The notes beneath the pieces were generated by a model. The model ran no database searches and was not told the DNA's origin. It was given only the letters and a program-made list of their open reading frames with translations. 38,484 nt of DNA from Myxococcota bacterium (GTDB taxonomy: Bacteria; Myxococcota_A; Bradymonadia; Bradymonadales; GCA-2716585): NCBI GenBank assembly GCA_963169075.1, contig CAUJGC010000187.1, forward strand, positions 1-38,484, in the 5' to 3' direction. Positions 7,773 to 16,230 of this stretch are shown piece by piece. Position numbers and translations under genes: made by a program. Numbering within the stretch: position 1 is the stretch's first letter; each line of letters begins with the position of its first letter.

Positions 7773-9705
7773 CGCCAAGGGGGATGCGGACGGTGAAGGT
7801 GGTGCCGCCGGCGCCGGAGTCGAAGTCGATGGAGCCGCTGTGCTCCTCGACGATCTTCTTGACGATGGCGAGCCCGAGCCCTGTGCCGCCCTCTTTACCC
7901 TGGGTGACAAAGGACTCGAAGAGGGAGGCGCGGATGCCCTCGGGGATGCCGGGGCCGGTGTCGGTGAAGCGGAAGACGGCCTCGTCACCGTCGCGGTCCA
8001 TGGTGATGGTGAAGGCGCCGCCGTGGGGCATGGCCTCCAGGGCGTTTCGGGCGAGGTTGAAGACGGCGCGCTTCATCTTGGCGTCGTCCATCTTGACGCC
8101 GCCGCGGTAGTCGGCGCGGATGGTGAGGTCGATGCCCTTCTCGCGCAGCTCGCGGCCGAGCAGCTCCTCCAGGTCCTCCGCGAACTTGTAGAGGAAGACG
8201 CGCCGGAGGAGGATGGAGGACTCCCCGCGGGCGAAGGCGAGGAGCTCCTTGGTCATCTTATTGAGCTGATCGAACTGTTTCAGTATGGAATCTGCATATT
8301 CTTTGCGTATATTTGCATCGTTTTGTCGCGCCATGAGCTGCACGTAGCCGCTGATGATGGTCACGGGGGTCTTGAAGTCGTGGATGACCCCGGAGAGCAT
8401 CTGGCCGATGGTGGAGAGGCGGTTGGCCTTCTCCTGGCGCTCGCGGAAGAGGCTGGCGGCGACGGGTCCGGCGAGCTGCCCGGCGACCAGGGTGAGGAGC
8501 TTGTTGTCGGAGTCGCTGAAGCCCTCCTCCAGGCGGGGGTGGGCGGGGTCGGGGCGCTTGTTGACCAGCTTGATGGCGCCGATGCAGCGATCTTCGACGA
8601 AGAAGGGGATGACGAGGACGTGCCGGACGCGGACGCGGGCGGTGGCGCGGACGCGGGTGAGGAGCGAGTCTGCGCTGCCGTAGGCGTTGTCGCGCAGCGG
8701 GCGCCCCTGGGCGATGGCGTCGGCCACCAGGCTCCCCTGGAGGGGCGCGTGGATCTCGGTGAAGGCGTCCTCGTCTGCGAGGGTGGCGCGGGGTGAGGGC
8801 TCGACCGGCGCGGCGCTGTGGAGGTCCAGGGCCTCCCAGGTGCGGGCGGCTGCGGGGACGAGCTTCTCGCGCTGGGCGATGAAGCAGCGCAGGTGCTCGC
8901 GCTCGCGGATGGCGACCACGCAGATGTCAGCGTGTACGGTGTCCAGGGCCTTGAGGGAGGCGGTGTGGATGAGGTCGGGGAGGCTGATGGCCTGGGCGAT
9001 CTCGCGCTGGATGGTGAGGAGGAGGTCAAACTCCGCGAGCTTCTGCTCCAGGCGCTCCTGGGTGTCGGTCAGCTCCTCGGTGCGGGCCAGGGCCTCGGCG
9101 TAGAGGGTGTAGTTCTCCAGGGAGATGGCGACCTGGGCGGCGATGGCGCTCAGGAGCGTCTCGTCCTCGGCGGTGAAGGCGCCGTCGAGCTTGTTGAGGA
9201 CCTGGACGACGCCGATGATGTCGCGCTTCTGGTTGCGGATGGGCTGGCAGAGGATGGTGCGGGTCTGGTAGCCGGTGCGGAGATCGACGCTGGCGTTGAA
9301 GCGCTCGTGGGTGTAGGCGTCGGGGATGTTGACCGAGCGGCCCGTCTGGGCGACCCAGCCCGCGATGCCCTCCCCGATGTTGAGGCGGATCTCGTTGATC
9401 TGGCCGCCCTGGAGGACCTGACTCCAGAGGACGCCCTCGGCGGGGTTGAGCAGGAAGAGCGTGGAGCGATCGGCGTCCATCAGGACGGTGATCTTCTCCA
9501 TGATGACCTGGAGGAGCGCGTCGAGGCTGGTGGCGGAGGAGAGGGCCTGCCCGATGTCCTGGATGCAGGCCATGCGGGTGTCCTGGAGCGCCACGACGCT
9601 GTGGAGGCGCTCGATCTCCGCGCGCAGCTGCTCCGGGGTCTCCAGCTCGATCACCTCGCCTGGAGGGGCAGCGCGCAGGGCCAGGTTTGTGGAGTCAGCG
9701 GGCAT
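7759..9705 (-). CDS. Cytoplasmic sensor histidine kinase with two GAF domains
   Basis: The product is 648 aa. There is no membrane segment. GAF domain 1 is about residues 45-200 (GEGIAGWVAQTGRSVNIPDA; GVVQVLNKLDGAFTAEDE), followed by a short coiled coil (EELTDTQERLEQKLAEFDLL) and GAF domain 2 at about 230-415. The HisKA H-box is SGVIHDFKTPVTIISGY with phospho-acceptor H442. The ATPase domain has an N-box (FNLARNALEAM), G1 (DTGPGIP) and G2 (GGTGLGLAIVKKI). All catalytic motifs are present, so it should be active. No receiver lies beside it. Its partner appears to be the overlapping TPR lipoprotein. ATG 9705 was chosen; an upstream GTG at 9747 is in frame but has no properly spaced ribosome site. 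Residues about 460-482 are encoded by an unusual AT-rich patch. Confidence 0.88.
   Translation of the reverse strand: MPADSTNLALRAAPPGEVIELETPEQLRAEIERLHSVVALQDTRMACIQDIGQALSSATSLDALLQVIMEKITVLMDADRSTLFLLNPAEGVLWSQVLQGGQINEIRLNIGEGIAGWVAQTGRSVNIPDAYTHERFNASVDLRTGYQTRTILCQPIRNQKRDIIGVVQVLNKLDGAFTAEDETLLSAIAAQVAISLENYTLYAEALARTEELTDTQERLEQKLAEFDLLLTIQREIAQAISLPDLIHTASLKALDTVHADICVVAIREREHLRCFIAQREKLVPAAARTWEALDLHSAAPVEPSPRATLADEDAFTEIHAPLQGSLVADAIAQGRPLRDNAYGSADSLLTRVRATARVRVRHVLVIPFFVEDRCIGAIKLVNKRPDPAHPRLEEGFSDSDNKLLTLVAGQLAGPVAASLFRERQEKANRLSTIGQMLSGVIHDFKTPVTIISGYVQLMARQNDANIRKEYADSILKQFDQLNKMTKELLAFARGESSILLRRVFLYKFAEDLEELLGRELREKGIDLTIRADYRGGVKMDDAKMKRAVFNLARNALEAMPHGGAFTITMDRDGDEAVFRFTDTGPGIPEGIRASLFESFVTQGKEGGTGLGLAIVKKIVEEHSGSIDFDSGAGGTTFTVRIPLGDEQS
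8265..8330. repeat. AT-rich island with 10-bp period inside the kinase gene
   Basis: On the plus strand, the units CTGCATATTC, TTTGCGTATA, TTTGCATCGT and TTTGTCGCGC follow each other at 8292, 8302, 8312 and 8322. On the coding strand they use codons rare in this window (AAA, CAA, GAA, TAT, ATA, GCA) for a HisKA-region helix. The gene on both sides is GC-saturated at third positions. Confidence 0.6.
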
Positions 9706-9787
9706 AACGCAGGCCGTCCAGGCAGGAGCGCGGGTCCGATACCACACCTCCGAACCCCCTCAATCTAGCACGGCCTCCCCTCCACAC

Positions 9788-11848
9788 TCAAGGGGCCTCC
9801 CCCCGGTAGCGCCCCGGGCAGAGGGCCTGGGCGGCCGCCCACGGATCGGCGGCGTCCCGCACCGGGGCCAGGGTGAAGGGCAGGAGCAGCTCGGTGGCGA
9901 ACTCCACAGGTTGGGGGTCCGTCATCAGCTGACGCAGGAGGCGGACGGCGATGGGGTACCACCGCGCCGCCTCACCGCGCCAGGGCACCTGCACGCGCCG
10001 GGTGTCCGAGGTCGCGTCGGCCTGGATGAAGGCGATCTCCTCCTGGAGGATGGCCTCGAAGCGCGCCAGCGAGACGCGGCCGTGGCGGACCTCCGCCCAG
10101 ACCTCCCAGCGGGAGCGCTCGGTGGTGGCGAGGTCGTCCATGACGCGGACGAAGACCCGCTCGCCGCGGGCGTCGGTCAGGGTGGCCGGCAGGGCGACGC
10201 AGCCGTTGCCCCGCAGCCAGTCCGCGAGGTACTGGAGCGCCTGGAAGACGTTGTAGCGCACCTCCTCCGGGTCGTCGTTGGCGATGAAGGCCTCCCCGGG
10301 GCCGATGGTCGCCGCCAGGACGCCGCGGGGGTAGCGCGGATCGTCGGCGGCGAGCCCCTCGATGTCGGGTCCGAAGACGAAGCTCAGGAGCGGCTCGTGC
10401 TCGACGGGGTCGGGGATCAGGTCGGTGATCAGGCCGCGGAGGTCGCTGGCGTCGCCGTCCTCGGCGTGGCGACGCCACGCCTCCCAGAGGGCGATGCCCA
10501 GGCGCACGAAGTCCGGGTGCGCCACCCAGAAGCCGTCCAGCCCGCGCTTGAGCTGCGTGGTGACGTCCTTGATGTAGCCCACCATGCTCGTCTGGAAGGA
10601 GGCCGGGTTGCCGTCCTCGTAGAGCACGCCGTACATGCCGCCGATGCGGAGCGCCCCCAGCGGGGTCAGCTCGCGCACCAGGATGCCGTGGGACTCGCGG
10701 ATGTGGTGGATGACGATGTTGGGGTCGGCCTTGACCGGGATGCGGTAGCGCGGGTCCTCGCGGAAGAGGCGCGCGGTGGAGCCCAGGAAGTCGTGCCACC
10801 CCAGGCTGCCGCCCACGAAGTGCGGGTGGAGCGCCTGCGCCATGGCCTGGATGCGGAAGATCGCCCGCGGGCTCTCGAAGACCAGGATCGCCTTGATGGT
10901 GCCGGGGGTGTAGCTGGGCTCCAGCGCGGCGAGGCGCTCCTCGGCGGCGGTGAAGAGGGCCTTGAGGTAGGCGGCCTCCTCCTCATTCTCCAGCTTGGGG
11001 ATGTAGAAGAGGAGCCCCTCGGGTCGGGCGCGGCTGTGGAAGGCGTGGAGGGCGAAGTCCACCAGGTGCAGCGGCAGCGGGTTGCCGCGCAGCAGGTGGT
11101 GGCCGTCCGGTATCGCCAGCCCTGCGACGCGCTTGATCGGGGTCGAGCGCCCGTCGGGCGCCAGCGTGTAGACGCGCTGCCGGGCGGTGTCCTCAAAGCG
11201 CAGCGTCCCGTCCAGGCACCCCGGGAGGTTCTGGCAGGCCAGGAGGAGGTCCTGCATGAGCGGGGTCTTGGAGTCCTCGCTGTCGGCGCCCCAGCGGGGC
11301 ACGATCCCGGAGGCCTCCACCAGCGCCGCGACCCGGGCGGGCTCCTGGGGGAGTCTGCGGTGGAGGGCGTTCATGGCGTTGATCGAGAGGCGCGCCGTGT
11401 CCGGCGGTCCGAAGAGCGTGATCTGGGGGCCCTGGAGGCAGGCGGGGATCTCGACGCGCTCCAGGGTCTGGGGCGGCGCGGTCGGCCCGACGACGACGCG
11501 CCCCCGGTCATCCCGGAGGCCGAGGGCTGTGGCGTATTCGGGCGACTTGTAGTCCAGCTCGCGGTTTTGCGCCACGGCAGCCCGGGTCGCCGCGTCGATG
11601 AAGGCGCGGTCGGCGGCGCGCTGGGCCAGGAGCTCCCGCAGCTGCCCCCGGGTCGCCTCGTAGACCGCGCAGACAAAGGCGAGCGCCTCGTCGGTGAGGA
11701 GGTCCGGGAAGGCGTCGCGGAGCCCCGGCGCGATCCGGAGGCCCTCCACCGCAGGCACGGGCTCGGCCTCGGCGTCCAGCCGCGCCAGCAGCTCAGGCGA
11801 GAGGAAGTCCAGGTAGGCGGGGATGTCGTAGGCGGTGGGAGCGGGCAT
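9788..11848 (-). CDS. Malate-synthase-like protein
   Basis: The product is 686 aa. Malate synthase condenses glyoxylate with acetyl-CoA in the glyoxylate cycle. Family-like stretches occur in the right order: LLFYIPKLENEEEA (279-292; compare PKMESHLEA), GTIKAILVFESPRAIF (316-331; acidic E325), GGSLGWHDFLGS (346-357; the GRWDYIFS position, D353), LGALRIGGMYGV (397-408; AIGGMAA position) and GFWVAHPDFVRLG (439-451; GTWVAHPGLV). These support the TIM-barrel synthase core. Length is between isoform A (about 530) and G (about 720), and the N-terminal 140 residues are not recognisable. No isocitrate lyase is nearby. The gene is monocistronic, with GAGGTCACC before ATG 11848. It could instead be a divergent malyl-CoA-type lyase relative. 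Confidence 0.72.
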   Translation of the reverse strand: MPAPTAYDIPAYLDFLSPELLARLDAEAEPVPAVEGLRIAPGLRDAFPDLLTDEALAFVCAVYEATRGQLRELLAQRAADRAFIDAATRAAVAQNRELDYKSPEYATALGLRDDRGRVVVGPTAPPQTLERVEIPACLQGPQITLFGPPDTARLSINAMNALHRRLPQEPARVAALVEASGIVPRWGADSEDSKTPLMQDLLLACQNLPGCLDGTLRFEDTARQRVYTLAPDGRSTPIKRVAGLAIPDGHHLLRGNPLPLHLVDFALHAFHSRARPEGLLFYIPKLENEEEAAYLKALFTAAEERLAALEPSYTPGTIKAILVFESPRAIFRIQAMAQALHPHFVGGSLGWHDFLGSTARLFREDPRYRIPVKADPNIVIHHIRESHGILVRELTPLGALRIGGMYGVLYEDGNPASFQTSMVGYIKDVTTQLKRGLDGFWVAHPDFVRLGIALWEAWRRHAEDGDASDLRGLITDLIPDPVEHEPLLSFVFGPDIEGLAADDPRYPRGVLAATIGPGEAFIANDDPEEVRYNVFQALQYLADWLRGNGCVALPATLTDARGERVFVRVMDDLATTERSRWEVWAEVRHGRVSLARFEAILQEEIAFIQADATSDTRRVQVPWRGEAARWYPIAVRLLRQLMTDPQPVEFATELLLPFTLAPVRDAADPWAAAQALCPGRYRGEAP

Positions 11849-11926
11849 GGTGACCTCGGCGCAGGGGGGAGCGCGGCCCGGGGCCGCGAGCCGATCACCC
11901 TACCACACCTCGCCGCGCGGAAGATA

Positions 11927-11951
11927 CGCGCGGCGCCTGCTCCGCCGCGCG
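11927..11951 (-). terminator. Hairpin terminator after the receiver gene
   Basis: CGCGCGGCG (11927-11935) and CGCCGCGCG (11943-11951) are perfect reverse complements with a 7-base loop. The hairpin begins directly after the stop codon at 11953 on the minus strand and is followed by TATCTTCC. It probably ends the three-gene signalling operon. Confidence 0.6.
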
Positions 11952-11952
11952 C

Positions 11953-12333
11953 CTAGGCCGTGATCCCCAGCTTCGCGAGGATCGTCCGGATCTCGCCAGG
12001 GAGGTTCATCGGGTCGAAGGGCTTGCGGATCACCCCGACCGCGCCGGCCTGAAGGTAGCGCTCCACTTCGGCGCGCTGGACCTTGGCGGTGACGAAGACG
12101 ACGGGGATGGAGGCGAGGTCGGGCTCGGCGCGCAGGCGCGCCAGCGTCGCCATGCCGTCCATGCCGGGCATCATCATGTCCAGCAGGATCAGGTCGGGGC
12201 GGCGCTGCCGCGCGGCCTCGATGGCCTCCTGCCCCGAGGAGGCCAGGCTGGCCTGCCAGCCGCCGACGCCCTCCAGGCTCAGCTGGCCGATCCGGCGGAT
12301 GTCCTGTTCGTCGTCCACAAGGAGTACGCGCAT
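11953..12333 (-). CDS. Single-domain response regulator (CheY-like receiver)
   Basis: The product is 126 aa, a lone receiver domain with no output domain. The acidic pocket is VLLVDDE (D7, D8), the phospho-acceptor is D52 in LILLDMMMPGMDG, the switch Thr is T82 in VVFVTAK, and the conserved Lys is K104 in VIRKPFDP. It should therefore accept phosphate and signal through protein-protein contact or relay. It lies 15 bases downstream of the hybrid kinase gene in the same direction, with GGGAG well placed before ATG 12333. The kinase is its likely phosphate source, giving a possible relay from the kinase or its last receiver to this protein. Confidence 0.9.
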   Translation of the reverse strand: MRVLLVDDEQDIRRIGQLSLEGVGGWQASLASSGQEAIEAARQRRPDLILLDMMMPGMDGMATLARLRAEPDLASIPVVFVTAKVQRAEVERYLQAGAVGVIRKPFDPMNLPGEIRTILAKLGITA

Positions 12334-12348
12334 GTCTTCTCTCCCAGG

Positions 12349-15300
12349 TCAGAGGGGGGCGGTGCGGTCTTCGCTGCGGCGGAGGATGCGAACCAGGAGC
12401 CCGCGCAGGTCTTCTGCCGAGGTCCGCGTCTTGACCAGCGCAGCGTGTACACGCCGCGCCAGCGCCGGGGAGGCGTCCTTGGCGGAGAAGATGACCACGG
12501 GGGTGTCTCCGACGCGGTCCAGGAGCAGCTCCCCGTCGCCGTCGGGCAGGCTGAGATCCAGCAGGATCAGCTCGAAGGTGCTGCGCTCCATCTGACGGAA
12601 GGCCTCCTGGAGGCTCCCCGCCTGGATCAGCTCCCAGGACGGCGGCAGCAGGCGCCGCATCATCCGACCCAGGTCCAGATCGTCCTCGACGTGGAGCACC
12701 CGGGGGCTGCGGGAGCGCGAGGTCAGGAAGGCCGCCGTGACCGCCTGCACCAGCCGATCCTCGTTCAGCGGCAGCTCCAGGATGTCCACCAGCGAGAACG
12801 CGCCCAGGTGGGTGTCCTCCTCCAGGAGCTGCCCCGCGATGGCGATCACCGGGATCGACGCCCACTGCGGCGTCCGACGCAGCTCCTCCAGCAGCGCCAG
12901 GCACGCCTCGCCGGAGGTCAGGTCCAGGAGGAGCAGGTCGCAGCGCCGCGCGCTCAGCAGCTCGCGGGCCTCCTCCGTCCGGGAGACAGGGTAGGCCTGG
13001 CAGGACAGGTGGCGCAGCGCCTCACCGAGCGCCCCAGCCAGCGCCGGAGAGGTCGAGCAGAGCATCACGATCGGCGCGTGGAGCAGCCCCGGGCGCTGTC
13101 CGGGGAGGGTGAAGAAGAAGATCGAGCCCCCGCCCGGGGCTGGCGCGTAGCCGATCTGCCCCTGCATGTGCTCCACCAGCGCCCGGGAGATGCTCAACCC
13201 CAGCCCCGTCCCGCCTTTGGAGCGCGTGTCGGAGGCGTCAGCCTGGGAGAAGCGCTCAAAGAGGCGCTCCCGGAACTCCTCCGGGACGCCGGGGCCCTGG
13301 TCCTCCACCTCGACCCGGAGCCCGTCGCCGTCGCTTCGCAGGCGCACCGTCACGACGCCCCCCTCCGGGGAGAACTTGACCGCGTTGGAGAGGAGGTTGG
13401 CGAGCACCTGCGCCAGCCGATCCGCGTCGGCCCACACCGCTCCGGGGGTCGACGTCTCCAGGAGGAGGCGCACGCCGTGGGCGCTGGCGTAGGCGGCGTT
13501 CGCCTCCAGCGCCTGGACGAGCACATCCTCCAGCTCCAGCGTCTCCATGTTGAAGTCCATGCGCCCCGCTTCGATCTTCTCCATGTCCAGGATATCATTG
13601 ATCAATCGGACGAGGCGGTCGCTGTTGTTCAGCGCGATCCCGATCATCTCCTGGGCTGCCGACGGCAGCGCCCCCAGCACCCCGCCCGCCAGGAGCCCCA
13701 GCGAGCCGCGGATCGAGGTCAGCGGCGTCCGCAGCTCGTGGCTCACCGTCGAGATGAACTCGGACTGGAGCCGCGCGATCTTCAGACGCTCGGTGATGTC
13801 GCGGATGATCCAGGTGGTCAGGGTCCGCTCTCCCAGACCCAGCGGGCTCTCGGTGATCTCAGCCGGGAACTCCGAGCCGTCTGCGCGCCGCACCCACACC
13901 TCGCCGCGCACGCGTCCCAGCGCCCAGGCGCGCCCCTCCAGCGCCGGGACGAAGCGCCCGATGGGCGATCCCACCAGCTCCGATGCGTCGGACCCCAGCG
14001 AGCGGGCGGTGGCGGGGTTGACGCGCTCGATGCGCCCGGTCTCGTCCAGCGTCAGGATCGCGTCGGTGGCCGTGTCCACGACGGCCCGGATGCGCGCCTC
14101 GCTCTCCTGGAGCGCCTGCTCGGAGCGCAGCCGGGCCGTGACGGCCCGGTGCGCCTCGATGAGGTTGGCCGTCATCGCCTTGAAGGGCTCCAGGCGCGCG
14201 AGGGCGCTGGCGTCGTAGCCCCCGGGGCGGTTCGCCAGCCCGATCATCCCCACCATGCGCTTGCCCCGGAAGAGCGGCAGCCCCAGGAACGCCGTCAGCC
14301 GGGGGTGCCCCTCGGGGACGCCCCGGCTGCGCGGATCGCGCGCCGGGTCGTTGGAGATGACCGCCACCCGCGTCGTCAGCACCTCCCCGAAGAGCGTCTT
14401 CAGGCTGCGGAACTCCAGCCCCGCGCCGACGTGCTCGCGGTAGAAGTCCGCGGAGGCTTGATCCCAGGCGATGTCGCTGATCGCGAAGGTCCGCAGGTAG
14501 GGCTGGCCTGCCTCGTCCTCCAGCGTCTCGCCCAGAAAGCCGAAGCGGCTCTCGGTCTGCTTGAGGATCGCGTCCAGCAGACGGTTGAAGACCTGGCGCG
14601 AGGCGTCGTTGAGGATGAAGTCCTCCTGGATGCGGACCATCGCGCTCTGGAGCTCGCTCAGCGCCCGGAGGCGCTGCTCGGCCTCGGCCCGGGGGCTCTC
14701 GTCGTGGATCAGCACCATCGTCTCGCCCTGGGGGGCGGGGGCGACGCGGGCCTCATAGGTCCGCACGACGCCTTGCAGCTCCAGCTCATAGCCCAGGATC
14801 TGCACCTGCTGCTCGCGGTGCGCCTGGCGGATGGCCTGCTGGAAGCGCTTCGCCACGTCCTCGGGCAGGATCTCGCTGAAGCTCCGCCCCAGGAAGACGG
14901 CGGGCGGGACCAGCAGGTCGTCGCTGTCGCGCCCGTGGTACTCCAGGAAGACCCCCGACGACGAGAGCCGGAAGAAGAGCCCGGGCAGCGCGGCGAGGAC
15001 CGCCTGGCGGGTGGCGCTCTGAGCGGCGCGGTCCTCCTGGGCGTCGCGCAGCTCCTGGGCGTTGCGGCGTAGCTCCAGCTGCGCGATCACCTGCCGCGCC
15101 AGGCGCAGCAGCGCCTCCCGGCTCGCGGCGTCCAGGCGCCGCGGCTGGCGATCGATCACGCAGAGCGTACCCAGCTTGTAGCCGTCCGGGCTCCGGAGCT
15201 GGAAGCCCGCATAGAAGCGGATCCACGGGTTCGCCGTCACCAGCGGGTTGTCGACGAAGCGCGCATCGAGGTGTGTGTCCTCGATGATCAGCGCCTCCTC

Positions 15301-15549
15301 CTGGAGGATGGCGTGCGCGCAGAACGAGACCGAGCGCGGCGTCTCCGGGGCAGCCAGCCCGTAGCGCGCCTTGAACCACTGCCGCTCGCTGTCGATCAGC
15401 GAGATGAGCGCGATCGGGGTCTGCGCGACGTGGGCCGCCAGGTGGACCAGGTCGTCGAAGGCCTCCTCGGGCGGCGTGTCGAGGATGGCATAGGAGCGCA
15501 GGCGCTCCAGGCGCGCCGCTTCCTGCGGGGGCAGCTTGGGTGGGACCAT
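12349..15549 (-). CDS. Hybrid sensor histidine kinase, GAF-PAS-GAF-PAS-HisKA-HATPase-REC-REC
   Basis: The product is 1066 aa, soluble, with no membrane segments. Order: GAF at about 20-165 (YAILDTPPEEAFDDLVHLAA, a GAF/hybrid-kinase opening), PAS-like at 185-285, GAF at 300-465, PAS at 480-590 ending IIRDITERLK, HisKA with SHELRTPLTSIRG (H604), HATPase with N-box LANLLSNAVKFSPEGG, G1 DQGPGVP and G2 GGTGLGLSISRA. Receiver 1 (about 826-940) keeps D876 but lacks the acidic pair (CSTSP in its place) and the Lys (ELPLN instead of KP). Receiver 2 (about 950-1060) is complete: E955, D956, D957, D998, S1022, K1040. GAGGTGA precedes ATG 15549, 9 bases after the fRMsr stop. It probably relays cytoplasmic redox or ligand signals to the adjacent receiver. 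Confidence 0.92.
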   Translation of the reverse strand: MVPPKLPPQEAARLERLRSYAILDTPPEEAFDDLVHLAAHVAQTPIALISLIDSERQWFKARYGLAAPETPRSVSFCAHAILQEEALIIEDTHLDARFVDNPLVTANPWIRFYAGFQLRSPDGYKLGTLCVIDRQPRRLDAASREALLRLARQVIAQLELRRNAQELRDAQEDRAAQSATRQAVLAALPGLFFRLSSSGVFLEYHGRDSDDLLVPPAVFLGRSFSEILPEDVAKRFQQAIRQAHREQQVQILGYELELQGVVRTYEARVAPAPQGETMVLIHDESPRAEAEQRLRALSELQSAMVRIQEDFILNDASRQVFNRLLDAILKQTESRFGFLGETLEDEAGQPYLRTFAISDIAWDQASADFYREHVGAGLEFRSLKTLFGEVLTTRVAVISNDPARDPRSRGVPEGHPRLTAFLGLPLFRGKRMVGMIGLANRPGGYDASALARLEPFKAMTANLIEAHRAVTARLRSEQALQESEARIRAVVDTATDAILTLDETGRIERVNPATARSLGSDASELVGSPIGRFVPALEGRAWALGRVRGEVWVRRADGSEFPAEITESPLGLGERTLTTWIIRDITERLKIARLQSEFISTVSHELRTPLTSIRGSLGLLAGGVLGALPSAAQEMIGIALNNSDRLVRLINDILDMEKIEAGRMDFNMETLELEDVLVQALEANAAYASAHGVRLLLETSTPGAVWADADRLAQVLANLLSNAVKFSPEGGVVTVRLRSDGDGLRVEVEDQGPGVPEEFRERLFERFSQADASDTRSKGGTGLGLSISRALVEHMQGQIGYAPAPGGGSIFFFTLPGQRPGLLHAPIVMLCSTSPALAGALGEALRHLSCQAYPVSRTEEARELLSARRCDLLLLDLTSGEACLALLEELRRTPQWASIPVIAIAGQLLEEDTHLGAFSLVDILELPLNEDRLVQAVTAAFLTSRSRSPRVLHVEDDLDLGRMMRRLLPPSWELIQAGSLQEAFRQMERSTFELILLDLSLPDGDGELLLDRVGDTPVVIFSAKDASPALARRVHAALVKTRTSAEDLRGLLVRILRRSEDRTAPL

Positions 15550-15558
15550 CGCGTCACC

Positions 15559-16077
15559 TCAGCGCAGCGCGGCGTCGCCGTAGCGAGCGCCGAGCCAGTC
15601 ACAGAGGGACTCCAGCGCCTCCTGATCGGCCTCCTCGAAGGCCCCCAGCGCGTCGGAGTCCACGTCCAGCACCCCGAGCAGGCTGCCCGCGGGGGAGATC
15701 ACCGGCACCACGATCTCGGCGCGGGTCGTGCTGCTGCACGCGATGTGCCCCGGGAAGGTCTCGACGTCGAAGACGCGCTGCGTCTGGCGGGTCCGGGCGG
15801 CGGCGCCGCACACCCCGCGGGAGAAGGGGATGCGCAGGCACCCGTGTCCGCCCTGGTAGGGGCCGACCCGCAGCTCCTCCGGCGCGGCAGCCCGGTAGAA
15901 GCCGGTCCAGTGGTAGTAGTCGAAGGCGTGGTGCAGCTCGCAGGCCACGGTCGCCATCGCGCTCACCCAGTCGTCCTCGTCCTCCAGCGCCGCCTGGATG
16001 CCAGCGATGACGGCGGCGTAGCGGGCGCGGCGGGTGGTTGCGTCGGCGGTGACGCTCAACGCCTGATCGACGATCAT
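15559..16077 (-). CDS. msrC: Free methionine-(R)-sulfoxide reductase (GAF-type fRMsr)
   Basis: The product is 172 aa. This family reduces free L-methionine-R-sulfoxide in the cytoplasm. The fold is a single GAF domain. Family landmarks are FDYYHWTGFY, VGPYQGGHGCLRIPFSRGVC, FPGHIACSSTTRAEIVVP and GVLDVDSDALGAF. The three conserved cysteines are C80, C90 and C114, with the same 10 and 24 spacing as E. coli C84/C94/C118, so it should be catalytically competent rather than a pure sensor GAF. AGGAGG sits five bases before ATG 16077. It is the first gene of an operon whose next two members are a hybrid kinase and a receiver, an unexpected partner set that hints at oxidant-linked signalling. Confidence 0.9.
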   Translation of the reverse strand: MIVDQALSVTADATTRRARYAAVIAGIQAALEDEDDWVSAMATVACELHHAFDYYHWTGFYRAAAPEELRVGPYQGGHGCLRIPFSRGVCGAAARTRQTQRVFDVETFPGHIACSSTTRAEIVVPVISPAGSLLGVLDVDSDALGAFEEADQEALESLCDWLGARYGDAALR

Positions 16078-16170
16078 GGAGCCTCCTGCGGGGTGGGAGC
16101 GGCCTGGCCGCTCCTCCCCTTATATGCGCTCTCTGCGTCGTAGGTCACGCTCCTTTACTCTGCGCCTGAA

Positions 16171-16180
16171 GTGCCTACAT
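16171..16180 (+). promoter_or_regulatory. GTGCCTACAT motif upstream of the GNAT-nitrilase gene
   Basis: The 9-base core TGCCTACAT recurs upstream of two other genes (23275-23283 plus, 28884-28892 minus). Here CTTTAC lies 17 bases before TACATT, so the core could be the -10 region of a housekeeping-type promoter. The distance to the start codon is 50 bases. Confidence 0.4.
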
Positions 16181-16230
16181 TGGACTACCTCTGCGTCCTC
16201 AGGGCGCTGCACCCCCACTCAGGAGCCTCT

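Noticed and set aside
9446-11956. An 836-codon plus-strand frame over the malate-synthase-like gene
   Set aside because: It spans parts of two minus-strand genes and the gap between them, and has no recognisable domain.
12445-15072. An 875-codon open frame opposite the hybrid kinase
   Set aside because: The minus strand encodes a complete kinase with all catalytic motifs. The plus frame is low-complexity and follows from third-position G/C.
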